A DNA stretch of 64,000 bases, taken from positions 2,108,001-2,172,000 of the forward strand of contig NZ_FMIC01000002.1 of assembly GCF_900091625.1 (NCBI RefSeq), read 5' to 3'. Both the position numbers and the translations under genes were made by a program. The notes beneath the pieces were generated by a model. The model was not told the DNA's origin. It saw nothing but the letters and a program-made list of their open reading frames with translations, and ran no database searches. This document shows positions 24,349 to 32,597 of this stretch, piece after piece. The first letter of the stretch is position 1, and the number at the start of each line of letters is the position of its first letter. This stretch comes from Micromonospora peucetia. Lineage in GTDB: Bacteria; Actinomycetota; Actinomycetes; Mycobacteriales; Micromonosporaceae.

Positions 24349-25791
24349 TCAGCGGCGGACGCTCGGCGCGGCCTGGCGGCCGAACCGTTCGGCGTAGAAG
24401 GCCGGCTCGGCGCCGGGGCGCCACGGCAGCGCGGCGACCAGCAGGATCAGGGCCAGCGCCAGCGAGTTCTCCATGAGGGCGCCGAAGAGGCCGTCCTGGT
24501 AGTGCGACACCTCGGGGAGTTGGTGCTCGTACGGCCAGATCGGGGAGATCAGGAAGAGCAGGTAGAGCCCGATCGCGGCAGCGCCGTGCCGGAGCCCGGT
24601 CAGCGTCGGGTACCAGATCGGCGGGCGCAGCCCGGTCACCCCCGGCGGCCCGCCGTACGTGCCCTGACCGGCCCGCTGGACCAACCCGCGGCTGGCGTCC
24701 CGGCGGCGTACGGCGGCGTCGGCCAGCACGATGATCGCCGGGATCACCCAGATCAGGTGGTGCGTCCAGGAGATCGGGCTGATCACGTTGGCGGTGAGGC
24801 CGACCAGGGTGAACGCGGTCAGCTCGTCGCCGTCGGCGCGGGCGTTGACGGCTCGGGAGAGGCCGACCGCCAGCATCAGCACCGAGAACGCCAGCCAGAG
24901 CAGGCCGGGCGTCTCGATCGAGTCGTACAGCCGGGCCAGCAGCCCGGCCAGCGACTGGTTGGGCGTCATGTCGGCGGCCCCGACCCGTTCGGTCTGCCAG
25001 AGCACGCCGCCGAAGTAGGCCCGGGACTCGGTGCCGACGATCCCGAAGGAACCGACGGTCACGGCGATCACCGTGCCGATCGCGGTGGCCGCGGCACGCC
25101 ACTGCCGCGTGATCACCAGGTACGCGATGAACAGCGCCGGGGTCAGCTTGACCGCGGTGGCCAGGCCGATGCCCACGCCGGCCCAGGCGCCGCTGTAGAC
25201 GAACCGCAGCAGCGGACCGTCGGACGGGGCGATGTGGGTGCCCCGGCGGGACCGCCAGCGCAGGCCGATCAGGTCGGCCATGATCAGTGCGAAGAGGAGC
25301 AGGTTCACCTGGCCGTAGCCGAGGGATTCCCGGGCCGGTTCGATGGCGACCGCCAGCGGCGTCGCGATGCCCACGGTGAACCAGAGCGGCCAGCCGAGCC
25401 GGTCGACGATCGGGCGGAGCAGCCCGGCCAGCACGACGGCCAGGGCGGCGATACTGGCGAGCGCGTTGACCATCCCGGCCAACTCGACCGGCAGGTACGC
25501 CATCGGCAGCATCACCAGGCCGCCGAACGGTGGGTAGGTGAAACCCAGGGTGGTGCCGGGTGCGATGAACTCGTAGAGCTCGTGACCGCTCGCCCACCAT
25601 GCCACCGCGCCGTGGTAGATCTTCATGTCGAAGAAGTTGTACGGCCGCCCGAAAGCGCCGATGGCGAGCCATGCGGCATAGGCGACGGCGGCCACGATGC
25701 CAGCCCGTACGACTGTCTTACGATCGATCCCACGCGTTACGCGACGGACTGGGGCGAGGCGGTCCACCCGTCTTCCGACGGTCGCCGGCAT
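24349..25791 (-). CDS. GT87-family polyprenyl-phosphate mannosyltransferase-like membrane protein
   Basis: 480 residues, about eleven membrane helices. The first extracytoplasmic loop carries DMKIYHGAVAWWASGHELYE and TLGFTYPPFGGLVML, the pattern of actinobacterial alpha-1,2-mannosyltransferases (PimE/MptC-like), with the Asp as likely catalytic base; GLATAVKLTPALFIAYLV and ISPISWTHHLIWVIPAI are further family landmarks. It probably adds mannose to phosphatidylinositol mannosides or lipoglycan. Start ATG 25791 (MPATVGRRV) was chosen because the extension to 25905 is Arg-rich and unlike the family. Confidence 0.85.
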   Translation of the reverse strand: MPATVGRRVDRLAPVRRVTRGIDRKTVVRAGIVAAVAYAAWLAIGAFGRPYNFFDMKIYHGAVAWWASGHELYEFIAPGTTLGFTYPPFGGLVMLPMAYLPVELAGMVNALASIAALAVVLAGLLRPIVDRLGWPLWFTVGIATPLAVAIEPARESLGYGQVNLLLFALIMADLIGLRWRSRRGTHIAPSDGPLLRFVYSGAWAGVGIGLATAVKLTPALFIAYLVITRQWRAAATAIGTVIAVTVGSFGIVGTESRAYFGGVLWQTERVGAADMTPNQSLAGLLARLYDSIETPGLLWLAFSVLMLAVGLSRAVNARADGDELTAFTLVGLTANVISPISWTHHLIWVIPAIIVLADAAVRRRDASRGLVQRAGQGTYGGPPGVTGLRPPIWYPTLTGLRHGAAAIGLYLLFLISPIWPYEHQLPEVSHYQDGLFGALMENSLALALILLVAALPWRPGAEPAFYAERFGRQAAPSVRR

Positions 25792-26006
25792 GGCGTGGCC
25801 ACCCCCGTACCAAGGTCGTCCTACCCGTCCAGGTCCTGCACGGAGCCTAGAACGGCGCCTCACGTTAATGCCTCCCGCGTTATGCGACCGTGTCCGATCC
25901 CACACATGTTTTTGACATTTCCACCGCGTTAACGCCTGTCGGGTGGTTCAGGTGATTCGCGGCGTTGGCGTGTGAAGGGTCGACCGAGGGGAGGTATAGA
26001 CGCAGG

Positions 26007-26552
26007 TCAGCCGGGCAGTCGGCGGGCCGTCGCTGCCGATCGTACGGCGATCCGGGCCTCTCTGCGGGCAGTACGGACGGCTCGCTGTACGGAACGTCGG
26101 GAGTGTCCGATCCGGTGACCGGTCCGCCACCGCAGCCCCGGCCTGCCGCCGGTGTCGGCGGCGGCGAGCAGCAGCCCGCCGAGGAGGCCGAGGTTCTTCA
26201 GGAAGTGGATCTGGTTGTTCTTCCGCGTCGCCGGATCGTCGTTGTTCCAGAAGGGATGACCGGCGAGGGTCGTCGGGACCAGCGTGCCGGCGAGGACCAG
26301 CGCCGCCGGCCGGGCGAACCGGCCGGTGGCGAGCATCAGCCCGGCCCCGACCTGCACCGCCCCGTTGACCCGGATCAGCGTCTCGGTGTCCGTGGGGATG
26401 CGGGGGTGGGTCTTCTCCAGCAGCGGGGTCACCCGGTCCGTCACGGGCTTCGCGGCGGGGACCAGCCGCCCGGGGTTCTGGAAGTTCTGGAACCCGCTGA
26501 CCACGAAGATGCCGCTCAACATGGCGCGGGCGAGGGAACGCACGGGTTTCAT
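26007..26552 (-). CDS. DoxX-family membrane protein
   Basis: 181 residues. The N-terminal SLARAMLSGIFVVSGFQNFQNP helix and four predicted membrane segments to about residue 140 (VNGAVQVGAGLMLATGR, AALVLAGTLVPTTLAGHPFW, FLKNLGLLGGLLLAA) match DoxX. The last 45 residues are a basic Arg-rich tail (RRSVQRAVRTARREARIAVR) that probably lies in the cytoplasm. DoxX proteins have been linked to quinol-dependent and thiol-stress functions; the role here is unknown. Divergent from the GNAT gene. Confidence 0.85.
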   Translation of the reverse strand: MKPVRSLARAMLSGIFVVSGFQNFQNPGRLVPAAKPVTDRVTPLLEKTHPRIPTDTETLIRVNGAVQVGAGLMLATGRFARPAALVLAGTLVPTTLAGHPFWNNDDPATRKNNQIHFLKNLGLLGGLLLAAADTGGRPGLRWRTGHRIGHSRRSVQRAVRTARREARIAVRSAATARRLPG

Positions 26553-26686
26553 GGATCAGTCATACCCCGTCGCCGGTCCGGCTACCCCCGCAACCGCCGA
26601 TCCGGATCGGTCGTCGTGGACGTCGCGCCACGCCGATCCGAGCGACCGTCGCTGATGGACCGCCTGTGACGGGTAACGTGCCCCGC

Positions 26687-27232
26687 GTGACGACGCTGCG
26701 GCTGCGACCCGAGGACCCGGCCGACACCGGCGCGGTCCGGCGGGTGCTGGCCGCCGCGTTCGCCCGACCGGACGTGTCCACGCCGCCCGAGGTGGGGCTG
26801 GTCGAGGAGTTGCGCGACAGCGACGCCTGGCTGCCGATGCTGGCGATGGTCGCCGAGTACGGCGGCGAGGTCGTCGGCTACGCCCTGCTCACCCGGGTCC
26901 GGGTGAAGTCCGACGACCACACCGCGCCGGCGCTGGCGCTCGGCCCGGTGGCGGTGGCGCCGCACCGGCGGCGGATCGGGCTCGGCGCGGCGGTCGTGCA
27001 GGCCGCCATCGAGGCGGCCACCGAGCTGGGCGAGCGGCTGGTGGTGGTGCTCGGCGACCCGGTCTACTACCACCGGTTCGGCTTCGGCCGGGCCGACCGG
27101 ATGGGCCTGACCAGCCCCTGGTCGGGCCTCGGCGACCCCTGGCAGGCGCTGGTGCTGCCGCCGGCCACGAGCGGCGAAGGTCCGCCGCCACGCGGCGAGG
27201 TGCTCTTCCCGCCGCCCTGGTCCAAGGTCTGA
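26687..27232 (+). CDS. GNAT-family N-acetyltransferase
   Basis: 181 residues. The acetyl-CoA-binding region is ALGPVAVAPHRRRIGLGAAVVQAAIEAA (the Q/RxxGxG/A loop reads RRRIGLG), and VLGDPVYYHRFGFGRADRMGL is typical of the YhbS-like subgroup. The substrate is unknown. GTG 26687 is preferred to GTG 26666 because TAACGT lies seven bases before it, a leaderless arrangement, and the shorter protein begins at the expected first strand (TTLRLRPED). Confidence 0.85.
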   Translation: MTTLRLRPEDPADTGAVRRVLAAAFARPDVSTPPEVGLVEELRDSDAWLPMLAMVAEYGGEVVGYALLTRVRVKSDDHTAPALALGPVAVAPHRRRIGLGAAVVQAAIEAATELGERLVVVLGDPVYYHRFGFGRADRMGLTSPWSGLGDPWQALVLPPATSGEGPPPRGEVLFPPPWSKV

Positions 27233-27309
27233 CGCCCGCGCCGCACCGGGCTCGGGGGTCCGCGCCGGGCTGATCGCCGCGGCGCCGGTCGCGTCCCGTC
27301 GAGGGCCGC

Positions 27310-28551
27310 TCAGGCCGGTTGGGTACGCAGGTAGCGGCCGAAGTGCGGGACGGTGAAGGCGACCGTGCCGCGCTCACCGGAGTAGATCAGGCCCTTCTTG
27401 ATCAGCGCGTCCCGGGCCGGGGAGAGGCTGGCCGGCTTGCGTTCCAGGGCACGGGCGATCTCCGCGGTCGGTACGGCGGCGTCCATGTCGTCCCGACCAC
27501 CGCCGTCGATCTCGCCCTCCACCAGGGACAACGTGGCCATGGCCCGCATGTACTCGCGTTCCGCCGGGGTGGCCCGTTCGAAGCGGGAGCCGAAGAAGCC
27601 GACCGCCAGCTCGGCCTCGGCCTCGGGCGCGGCGACCCGTACGTCGGCGGTGGTGATCGGCGAGCGGGGCGCGTGGTCCCAGGTCGCCTTCCCGTACGCC
27701 TGGACGAAGTAGGGGTAGCCGCCGGACTTCTCGTAGAGCAGGTCCAGCGCCTTCGGCTCGTACTCCACCTCCTCGCGCTCGGCCGGCGCGCAGAGCGCCT
27801 GGTCGGCGGCGATCCGGTCGAGCCGGTCGATGCGTTGGTAGCGGAAGAGCCGTTCGGAGTACGACTTGGCCGCGCTGAGTACGGCCGGCAGGTGCGGCAG
27901 CCCGGCGCCGACCACGATCAGCGGCGCGCCGAGCTGGGACAGCTCGTGGCAGGCGGCACAGAGCGCGGAGACATCCTCCGGACCGAGGTCCTGCATCTCG
28001 TCGATGAAGATCGCGATGCCGGTGCCGACGTCGGCGGCCACCGCCGCGGCGTCGGTGAGCAGCTCGACCAGGTCGATCTCGATGTCGCCGGAGTCGGCTC
28101 GGCCCGTCGCGGCGGGCACGTCGATGCCGGGCTGCCACCGGTCGCGCAGCTTCGGGGCGGCGTTGCCGCGGCCGGTCGGCGCGGTCCGCTGGGCGAACGC
28201 CCTGAGCACGCCGAGGAAGGCGTCGATCCGGTCGGGTGCGCGGTGCCGGGGCGCGAGCTCCCGGACAGCCATGTGCAGCGCGGCGCCGATCGGGCGGCGC
28301 AGTGACTGGTCCGGCCGGGCCTCGATCTTGCCGCTGCCCCAGAGGTGGTTGATCGCCTGGGAACGGAGGGTGTTGAGCAGCACCGTCTTGCCGACCCCGC
28401 GCAACCCGGTGAGCATCAGGCTGCGTTCCGGCCGGCCTCGGGCGATGCGCTCCAGCACGACGTCGAAGACGTCCAGCTCACGCCCCCGTCCGGCGAGCTC
28501 GGGGGGACGCTGGCCGGCGCCCGGGGCGTACGGGTTGCGGACCGGATCCAC
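27310..28551 (-). CDS. AAA ATPase with C-terminal winged helix, unknown function
   Basis: 413 residues. Walker A LTGLRGVGKTVLLN near 42-55, Walker B AIFIDEMQDLG near 207, sensor-like LIVVGAGLPHLPAVL, and a lid region (EVEYEPKALDLLYEKSGGYPYFVQAYG), all as in ORC/Cdc6- or archaeal-ATPase-like AAA proteins. The C-terminus forms a winged helix (TAEIARALERKPASLSPARD, LIKKGLIYSGERGTVAFTVPHFGRYL). It may bind DNA and act as a switch; no partner gene is adjacent. Start GTG 28551 (DPVRNPYAPG) is chosen; GTG 28560 is also possible, with GATACT just before it. Two GTCTAG-N8-CTAGAC palindromes lie upstream. Confidence 0.75.
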   Translation of the reverse strand: MDPVRNPYAPGAGQRPPELAGRGRELDVFDVVLERIARGRPERSLMLTGLRGVGKTVLLNTLRSQAINHLWGSGKIEARPDQSLRRPIGAALHMAVRELAPRHRAPDRIDAFLGVLRAFAQRTAPTGRGNAAPKLRDRWQPGIDVPAATGRADSGDIEIDLVELLTDAAAVAADVGTGIAIFIDEMQDLGPEDVSALCAACHELSQLGAPLIVVGAGLPHLPAVLSAAKSYSERLFRYQRIDRLDRIAADQALCAPAEREEVEYEPKALDLLYEKSGGYPYFVQAYGKATWDHAPRSPITTADVRVAAPEAEAELAVGFFGSRFERATPAEREYMRAMATLSLVEGEIDGGGRDDMDAAVPTAEIARALERKPASLSPARDALIKKGLIYSGERGTVAFTVPHFGRYLRTQPA

Positions 28552-28568
28552 GCATCGCACAGTATCGG

Positions 28569-28604
28569 CCCGTCTAGCTGCGGGACTAGACATCCGTAGA
28601 CGGG
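28569..28604 (-). promoter_or_regulatory. palindromic operator-like site upstream of the AAA ATPase
   Basis: GTCTAG (28572-28577) and CTAGAC (28586-28591) form an inverted repeat with eight bases between; an outer pair CCCGTCTA (28569-28576) and TAGACGGG (28597-28604) nests around it. A second GTCTAG-N8-CTAGAC lies at 28655-28674 within the terminator hairpin. CTAG is rare in such G+C-rich DNA, so the recurrence with identical spacing is unlikely to be chance and suggests a dimeric regulator. Confidence 0.5.
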
Positions 28605-28641
28605 GCAACCGGCGTGTCGGGCCCACGGAATCGCGTCGAGA

Positions 28642-28687
28642 CAAAACTAGGGCTGTCTAGCATCCACGCTAGACAGCCCTAGTTTTG
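28642..28687 (-). terminator. long perfect hairpin terminator
   Basis: A 20-base perfect stem (28642-28661 with 28668-28687) with a six-base loop, ending in tttt on either strand. It follows the stop of the LppU-like gene and should terminate it; it also contains the second GTCTAG palindrome. Confidence 0.85.
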
Positions 28688-28704
28688 GCAATCGGCTTCG
28701 GCGA

Positions 28705-29715
28705 TCAGCGCTTCTTCAGGCAGAGCACGTAGTCGAGGAAGTCCAGCGAGTTGTCGTGCACGTAGTTCGCGGTCGACTGCGGGGCCCGGGTCTTGCACCG
28801 GTCGCCGTCGGTCGAGGCGGGAATCCGCAGCAGCACCTCGTACGTGTTGGGGCCGCAGGGCACCTTCCGCAGCTCGGCGTCGGCGGCCGTGCCGTCGTTG
28901 ACGACGCAGTCGCCCTTGGCGAACTCCCTCCTGCTGGGGCTCGGCTTGGTGGGGCTTGGCTTGGCGGAGGTCGGTGCCGCGCTGGGCTCCTCCGACGGCC
29001 TGCTCGACGGCCGGCCCGTCGGGTCGACGGGCGCGCTCTGCGTCGGAGACGCGATCGGGTCGTCGTCCTCGCCGGCCTGCCAGAACGCCCAGCCGGCCAA
29101 GCCGAGGCACGGGCAGAGCAGGAGCACCACCACCAGGCCGATGACCAGTGCGACCTTGCCGCCGCTCTTCTTCGCCGGTGGCGCGACCGGCGGCATTCCG
29201 TACCCGCCGGGCACCGGCGGCGGAGCGCCCCACTGGTTACCGGGCGTCGGCGCGGGTGCCGGTCCGACCGGCGGATACGGTCCGGCCGGTGGGTAGCCCC
29301 CCTGATCGAAAGGCGGCTGAACCCCGGGCGGTGGCGGATAACCGGCCCCCGAGGTGGGCGGCGGGTAGCCCGCCCCGGAGGTTGGCGGTGGGTAGCCCGC
29401 CCCGGAGGTTGGCGGTGGGTAGCCGGACCCGGAGGCCGGTGGCGGTGGGTAGCCGGGGTCCGAGTTCGGCGGCTGCTGGGGCTGGTTCCACATCGGGTCC
29501 GGCTGGCCCCACTGCGGGGCGGCCGGCGGCTCGCCTCCGGGTTGGGGCTGGCCCCACTGCGGCTCACCGCCGGGCTGCTGCTGGCCCCACTGCGGGGCGG
29601 GCGGCGGCTGCCCCCACTCCGGCAGCGTCGGGTCGATGGGTGGCGGGCCGCCCGGGGTGCCGGGCGGGCGCTGGTAGGGGTCGTCCGGCTGCCCGGGTGA
29701 TCCGTAGGTCGTCAT
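28705..29715 (-). CDS. LppU/SCO3897-family membrane-anchored protein, paralogue 1
   Basis: 336 residues. Residues 1 to about 190 are Pro/Gly/Gln/Tyr-rich with repeats (GAGYPPPTS three times, PQWGQP-type units). One membrane helix follows (VALVIGLVVVLLLCPCLGLAGWAFW), then a Ser/Pro linker, and a C-terminal domain of about 70 residues with three Cys (GDCVVNDG, RKVPCGPNTYEVLLRI, DRCKTRAPQ) plus a last Cys in DYVLCLKKR. That domain matches the LppU/SCO3897 family, probably disulfide-bonded outside the cell. ATG 29715 follows gaggaagag. The next gene is a paralogue. Confidence 0.8.
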   Translation of the reverse strand: MTTYGSPGQPDDPYQRPPGTPGGPPPIDPTLPEWGQPPPAPQWGQQQPGGEPQWGQPQPGGEPPAAPQWGQPDPMWNQPQQPPNSDPGYPPPPASGSGYPPPTSGAGYPPPTSGAGYPPPTSGAGYPPPPGVQPPFDQGGYPPAGPYPPVGPAPAPTPGNQWGAPPPVPGGYGMPPVAPPAKKSGGKVALVIGLVVVLLLCPCLGLAGWAFWQAGEDDDPIASPTQSAPVDPTGRPSSRPSEEPSAAPTSAKPSPTKPSPSRREFAKGDCVVNDGTAADAELRKVPCGPNTYEVLLRIPASTDGDRCKTRAPQSTANYVHDNSLDFLDYVLCLKKR

Positions 29716-29738
29716 CTCTTCCTCAGGGGTGCGGTGGC

Positions 29739-30398
29739 TCAGCGCTGCTTCAGGCAGAGCACGAAGTCGAGGGTGTCCAACTCGCTGTCGAAGAAATACC
29801 AGTTGGTGTAGCCGTCCACCTCGGCGCACTTGGTCGCGGCGTCCTTCTCGCCGCTGGTCGCCCCGTCGATCCGGCGCAGCACCTCGTACGTCTGCGGGGC
29901 GCAGTCGCTGATCAGCAGCTTGGGCTTGCCATCGGTTGGCCCGTCGTTGCGGACACACTGGCCGGCCTTGACGAAGCGCGGGTCGGTGGAGGACTCGGGG
30001 GCGGGTGTGCTGGGCGCAGCGGCCGTCGCGCTCGCCGTCGCGTCCGGCGGCGCGGTCTTCGCCACGGGCGCGGGCTCACTCGCCGTGGCGACGGGTGTCT
30101 CCTCATTCTGACCGAGCAGGTAGAGCACCGCAGCCCCGCCGACCAGGACCAGCAACGCCACCGTGGCCAGCACCGCGACGACGGGGGCAGCTCGCCGGCG
30201 CCGCTGCGGCGGGTCCTCCCAGCCGCCCCGCTGCGGCGGGTCCTCCCAGCCGCCCCGCTGCGGCGGGTCCTCCCAGCCGCCCCGCTGCGGCGGGTCCTCC
30301 CAGCCGCCCCGCCCGGCCGACGGATCGTACGGCTCATCGGGGCGCCGCCCGTGCCACGGATCCGGGTCCCCGTGACCCGGTGCTCCGTAGTTCGCCAT
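29739..30398 (-). CDS. LppU/SCO3897-family membrane-anchored protein, paralogue 2
   Basis: 219 residues from ATG 30398 (gggagg eight bases upstream). It begins with a short cytoplasmic region containing four exact GGWEDPPQR repeats, then one membrane helix (VVAVLATVALLVLVGGAAVLYLL), a Thr/Ala/Pro linker, and the same C-terminal domain as its neighbour (GQCVRNDGPTDGK, ISDCAPQTYEVLRRIDG, ATKCAEVDGYTNWYFF, FVLCLKQR). The two genes are a tandem duplication whose extracellular domains are conserved and cytoplasmic tails are not. The function is unknown. Confidence 0.8.
   Translation of the reverse strand: MANYGAPGHGDPDPWHGRRPDEPYDPSAGRGGWEDPPQRGGWEDPPQRGGWEDPPQRGGWEDPPQRRRRAAPVVAVLATVALLVLVGGAAVLYLLGQNEETPVATASEPAPVAKTAPPDATASATAAAPSTPAPESSTDPRFVKAGQCVRNDGPTDGKPKLLISDCAPQTYEVLRRIDGATSGEKDAATKCAEVDGYTNWYFFDSELDTLDFVLCLKQR
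30204..30311 (-). repeat. four exact 27-base tandem repeats in a coding region
   Basis: Units start at 30204, 30231, 30258 and 30285 and are essentially identical at the DNA level, encoding GGWEDPPQR. Nucleotide identity, including third codon positions, points to recent expansion, so copy number may vary between strains. Confidence 0.9.
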
Positions 30399-30478
30399 GC
30401 ACGCCTCCCGCGCGAGTGGTGAGAGGCCGGCCACCAACGAGGGACGCCGACGCCCAGGCCACCGTAGCGTGTCCACCG

Positions 30479-31507
30479 ATGAGCCCACCTCCACCGAGTG
30501 CACCGCCGCCCGCCGCCGCCGGTATCCGGCCCGGCCCGGGTGCCGGGACCGGTCGGGCGGCTGCCGCCGCACCCGCCCTGCTCTGGACCGCCCTGCTGCT
30601 GGTCTATGTGCTCTGGGGCTCCACCTACCTGGGCATCCGGATCGTCGTGGAGTCGATGCCACCGCTCGGCTCGGCGGCTGCCCGGTTCGCCGCCGCCGGT
30701 CTGGTGCTGGCGATCGTGCTGCGGGTGCGGCGGGGCCCGGGGGCGCTACGGGTCGACCGACGACAGCTCGGCTCGGCCGCGCTGGTCGGGGTGCTCCTGC
30801 TGGCCTGCGGCAACGGGCTGGTGGTGCTCGCCGAGTCCGGTCCGGTGGGGGTCGCGGTGCCGTCCGGGATCGCCGCGCTGCTGGTGGCCACCGTTCCGCT
30901 GCTGGTGGTGCTGCTGCGTACGGTCACCGGGGACCGACCCCGGTCCTGGACGCTGGCCGGGGTGACGCTGGGCTTCGTCGGCCTGGTGCTGCTGGTGCTG
31001 CCGACCGGTGGGGCGGACACCGTGCCGCTGACCGGGGCGCTGACCGTCGTCGCGGCAGCCACCTGCTGGTCGATCGGCTCCTTCCTGTCCGGACGGATCC
31101 GGATGCCCGCCGACCCGTTCGTCGCCACCGTCTACGAGATGCTCGCCGGGGCGACGGCGCTCGCCGTCCTCGCGGTGGGCCGTGGCGAGCTGCGCGGCTT
31201 CGATCTGGGCACGGTGACCACCCGGTCGTGGCTCGCGCTCGCGTACCTGATGGTGGCCGGCTCGCTGGTCGCCTTCACCGCGTACGTCTGGCTGCTGCAC
31301 CACGCCCCGATCTCGCTGGCCTCCACGTACGCCTACGTCAACCCGGTCGTCGCGGTGGCGCTCGGCGCCTTGTTCGCCGCCGAGCCGGTCACCACAGGGG
31401 TGCTGTTCGGCGGCGCGGTCATCGTCGCCGGGGTGGCTCTCGTGGTGAGCACCGAGAGACCGCGACGTGCCGCCGGGGGGACCGCGCCGGAGCCGTCCCG
31501 CCGGTAG
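30479..31507 (+). CDS. EamA/DMT-family transporter
   Basis: 342 residues with ten membrane helices in two EamA repeats. The first starts at LLWTALLLVYVLWGSTYLGIRIVVE (about 36-60) and the second at LTGALTVVAAATCWSIGSFLSGRI; the C-terminal repeat ends SLASTYAYVNPVVAVALGALFAAEP. Family members export metabolites or amino acids; the substrate is unknown. The N-terminus is Pro/Ala-rich. ATG 30479 is probably leaderless, with TAGCGT (30465-30470) eight bases upstream. Confidence 0.9.
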   Translation: MSPPPPSAPPPAAAGIRPGPGAGTGRAAAAAPALLWTALLLVYVLWGSTYLGIRIVVESMPPLGSAAARFAAAGLVLAIVLRVRRGPGALRVDRRQLGSAALVGVLLLACGNGLVVLAESGPVGVAVPSGIAALLVATVPLLVVLLRTVTGDRPRSWTLAGVTLGFVGLVLLVLPTGGADTVPLTGALTVVAAATCWSIGSFLSGRIRMPADPFVATVYEMLAGATALAVLAVGRGELRGFDLGTVTTRSWLALAYLMVAGSLVAFTAYVWLLHHAPISLASTYAYVNPVVAVALGALFAAEPVTTGVLFGGAVIVAGVALVVSTERPRRAAGGTAPEPSRR

Positions 31508-31517
31508 CGTCCGTCCC

Positions 31518-32278
31518 GTGTCGACGGGGCTGCTGACATGCGTGGCGCTGCTCGGTGCCCTGGCCGGCCTCGCCGCGCCCCGAGCCGCCCGGCACTTCGT
31601 CGCCCCGGTCCCGCCAGCCGCGCCGTATGCGAGTGGCGCGCCGCACGTGCCAGCCGCGCCGGTCCGGCGGTACGCGCCGGTCGGGCGGTACGCGCCTGGC
31701 GCGCCGCACCTGCCAGCCGAGCCGCACGCGCCTGGCATGCCGCAGGTGTCGGTCGGGCGGCAGGTGTCGGTCGCCATGGCGGGTGCGGTCGTGTTTTCCG
31801 GGCTCGCGATGGGCCTGGGGGCCGATCCCGTTCTGCCGGTCTTCCTCGTGCTGGCGGCCGTCGGGCTGGTGCTCGCCCTGGTAGACCTGGCCTGCCTGCG
31901 GTTGCCCGACCCGCTGGTCGGCACCGCCGCGCTGGTCGTCGCCGTGGGACTGACCGGCGCGGCGCTGACGTCCGGGAGCCACGGGCGGCTGCTCGGCGCG
32001 GTGGCGGGGCGGCGCTCTGCTTCGGCTGCCACGTGGTGCTGGCGTTGCTGCCCGGCTCCCGGCTGGGCTTCGGTGACGTCAAGCTCGCCGCCGTCCTGGG
32101 CCTGCCGCTCGGCTGGCTGGGCGGGTCGCCCCTGCTGTTCGGGCTGTTCCTGCCGCACCTGCTTCACGGTGTGGTGGTGCTTGCCCTGCTGGTCGCGGGC
32201 AGGATTCGCCGCAGCACCCCGCTCCCGCTGGGCCCGGCCCTGCTCGCCGGCGCCTGGCTCGCCACCCTGACCCCCTGA
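31518..32278 (+). pseudogene. type IV prepilin peptidase (A24), one-base frameshift
   Basis: The first frame from GTG 31518 gives an N-terminal helix, a low-complexity Pro/Ala/His stretch with direct repeats (about 35-85), and the first catalytic-Asp region (LVLALVDLACLRLPDPLVG). In a run of four G at about 32006-32009 the reading must shift by one to continue with AALCFGCHVVLALLPGSRLG, the second Asp motif GFGDVKLAAVLGLPLGWLGG, and the end at 32278. One missing G explains everything. It would process Flp/Tad-type pilin leaders. Either a recent inactivation or a sequencing error. The Pro-rich insert is unusual for the family. Confidence 0.75.
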
Positions 32279-32597
32279 CCAACCGCCCCGCGCGCATCAC
32301 CCTGCGCGCATCACCCTGCGCGCACCGCCCTGTGCCCAGGGCCCCGCGTGCACCGGCCCACTGCACCGGCCCACGTGCACCGCCCGCGCCCGCGTCCTTC
32401 CGCGCCTTTGCCTCCGCGATCTTGTACTTTATGCCCGGACAATAGGCGTATTTAGCACATCTCGTGGGCGGAAACTGCAAGATCGCGGGGTGCGGGGTGC
32501 GGGGCGCGGGGCGCGGGGTGCGGGGTGCGGGGTGCGGCGCGGGTACGGGGCGCGCGGGGCGACCAGGGCATGCGGGGCGGGGGCGGTGGAGGGAGGG
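32279..32597. other. 319-base intergenic region with simple repeats
   Basis: Both genes converge here. The left part carries short direct repeats (CATCACCCTGCGCG at 32297-32325), the right part a gggtgcggggtgcgg tract (32486-32575). Between them is the palindromic element at 32414-32488. No coding capacity was recognised. Confidence 0.6.
32414..32488. repeat. palindromic repeat element with CCGCGATCTTG arms
   Basis: Arms 32414-32430 and 32472-32488 are 17 bases long with two mismatches; the outer 11 bases (ccgcgatcttg / caagatcgcgg) are perfect. The interior is much less G+C-rich than the surroundings. The size (75 bases) and structure fit a MITE or REP-like element. I recall similar GCGATCTTGCAGTTT palindromes scattered in Micromonospora genomes, which needs checking. 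Confidence 0.6.

Noticed and set aside
26666..26687. GTG 26666 as start of the GNAT gene
   Set aside because: It would add seven residues with no ribosome site, and the leaderless box fits GTG 26687 better.
30204..30311. CRISPR-like repeat array
   Set aside because: The four 27-base units are contiguous without spacers and translate in frame as GGWEDPPQR.
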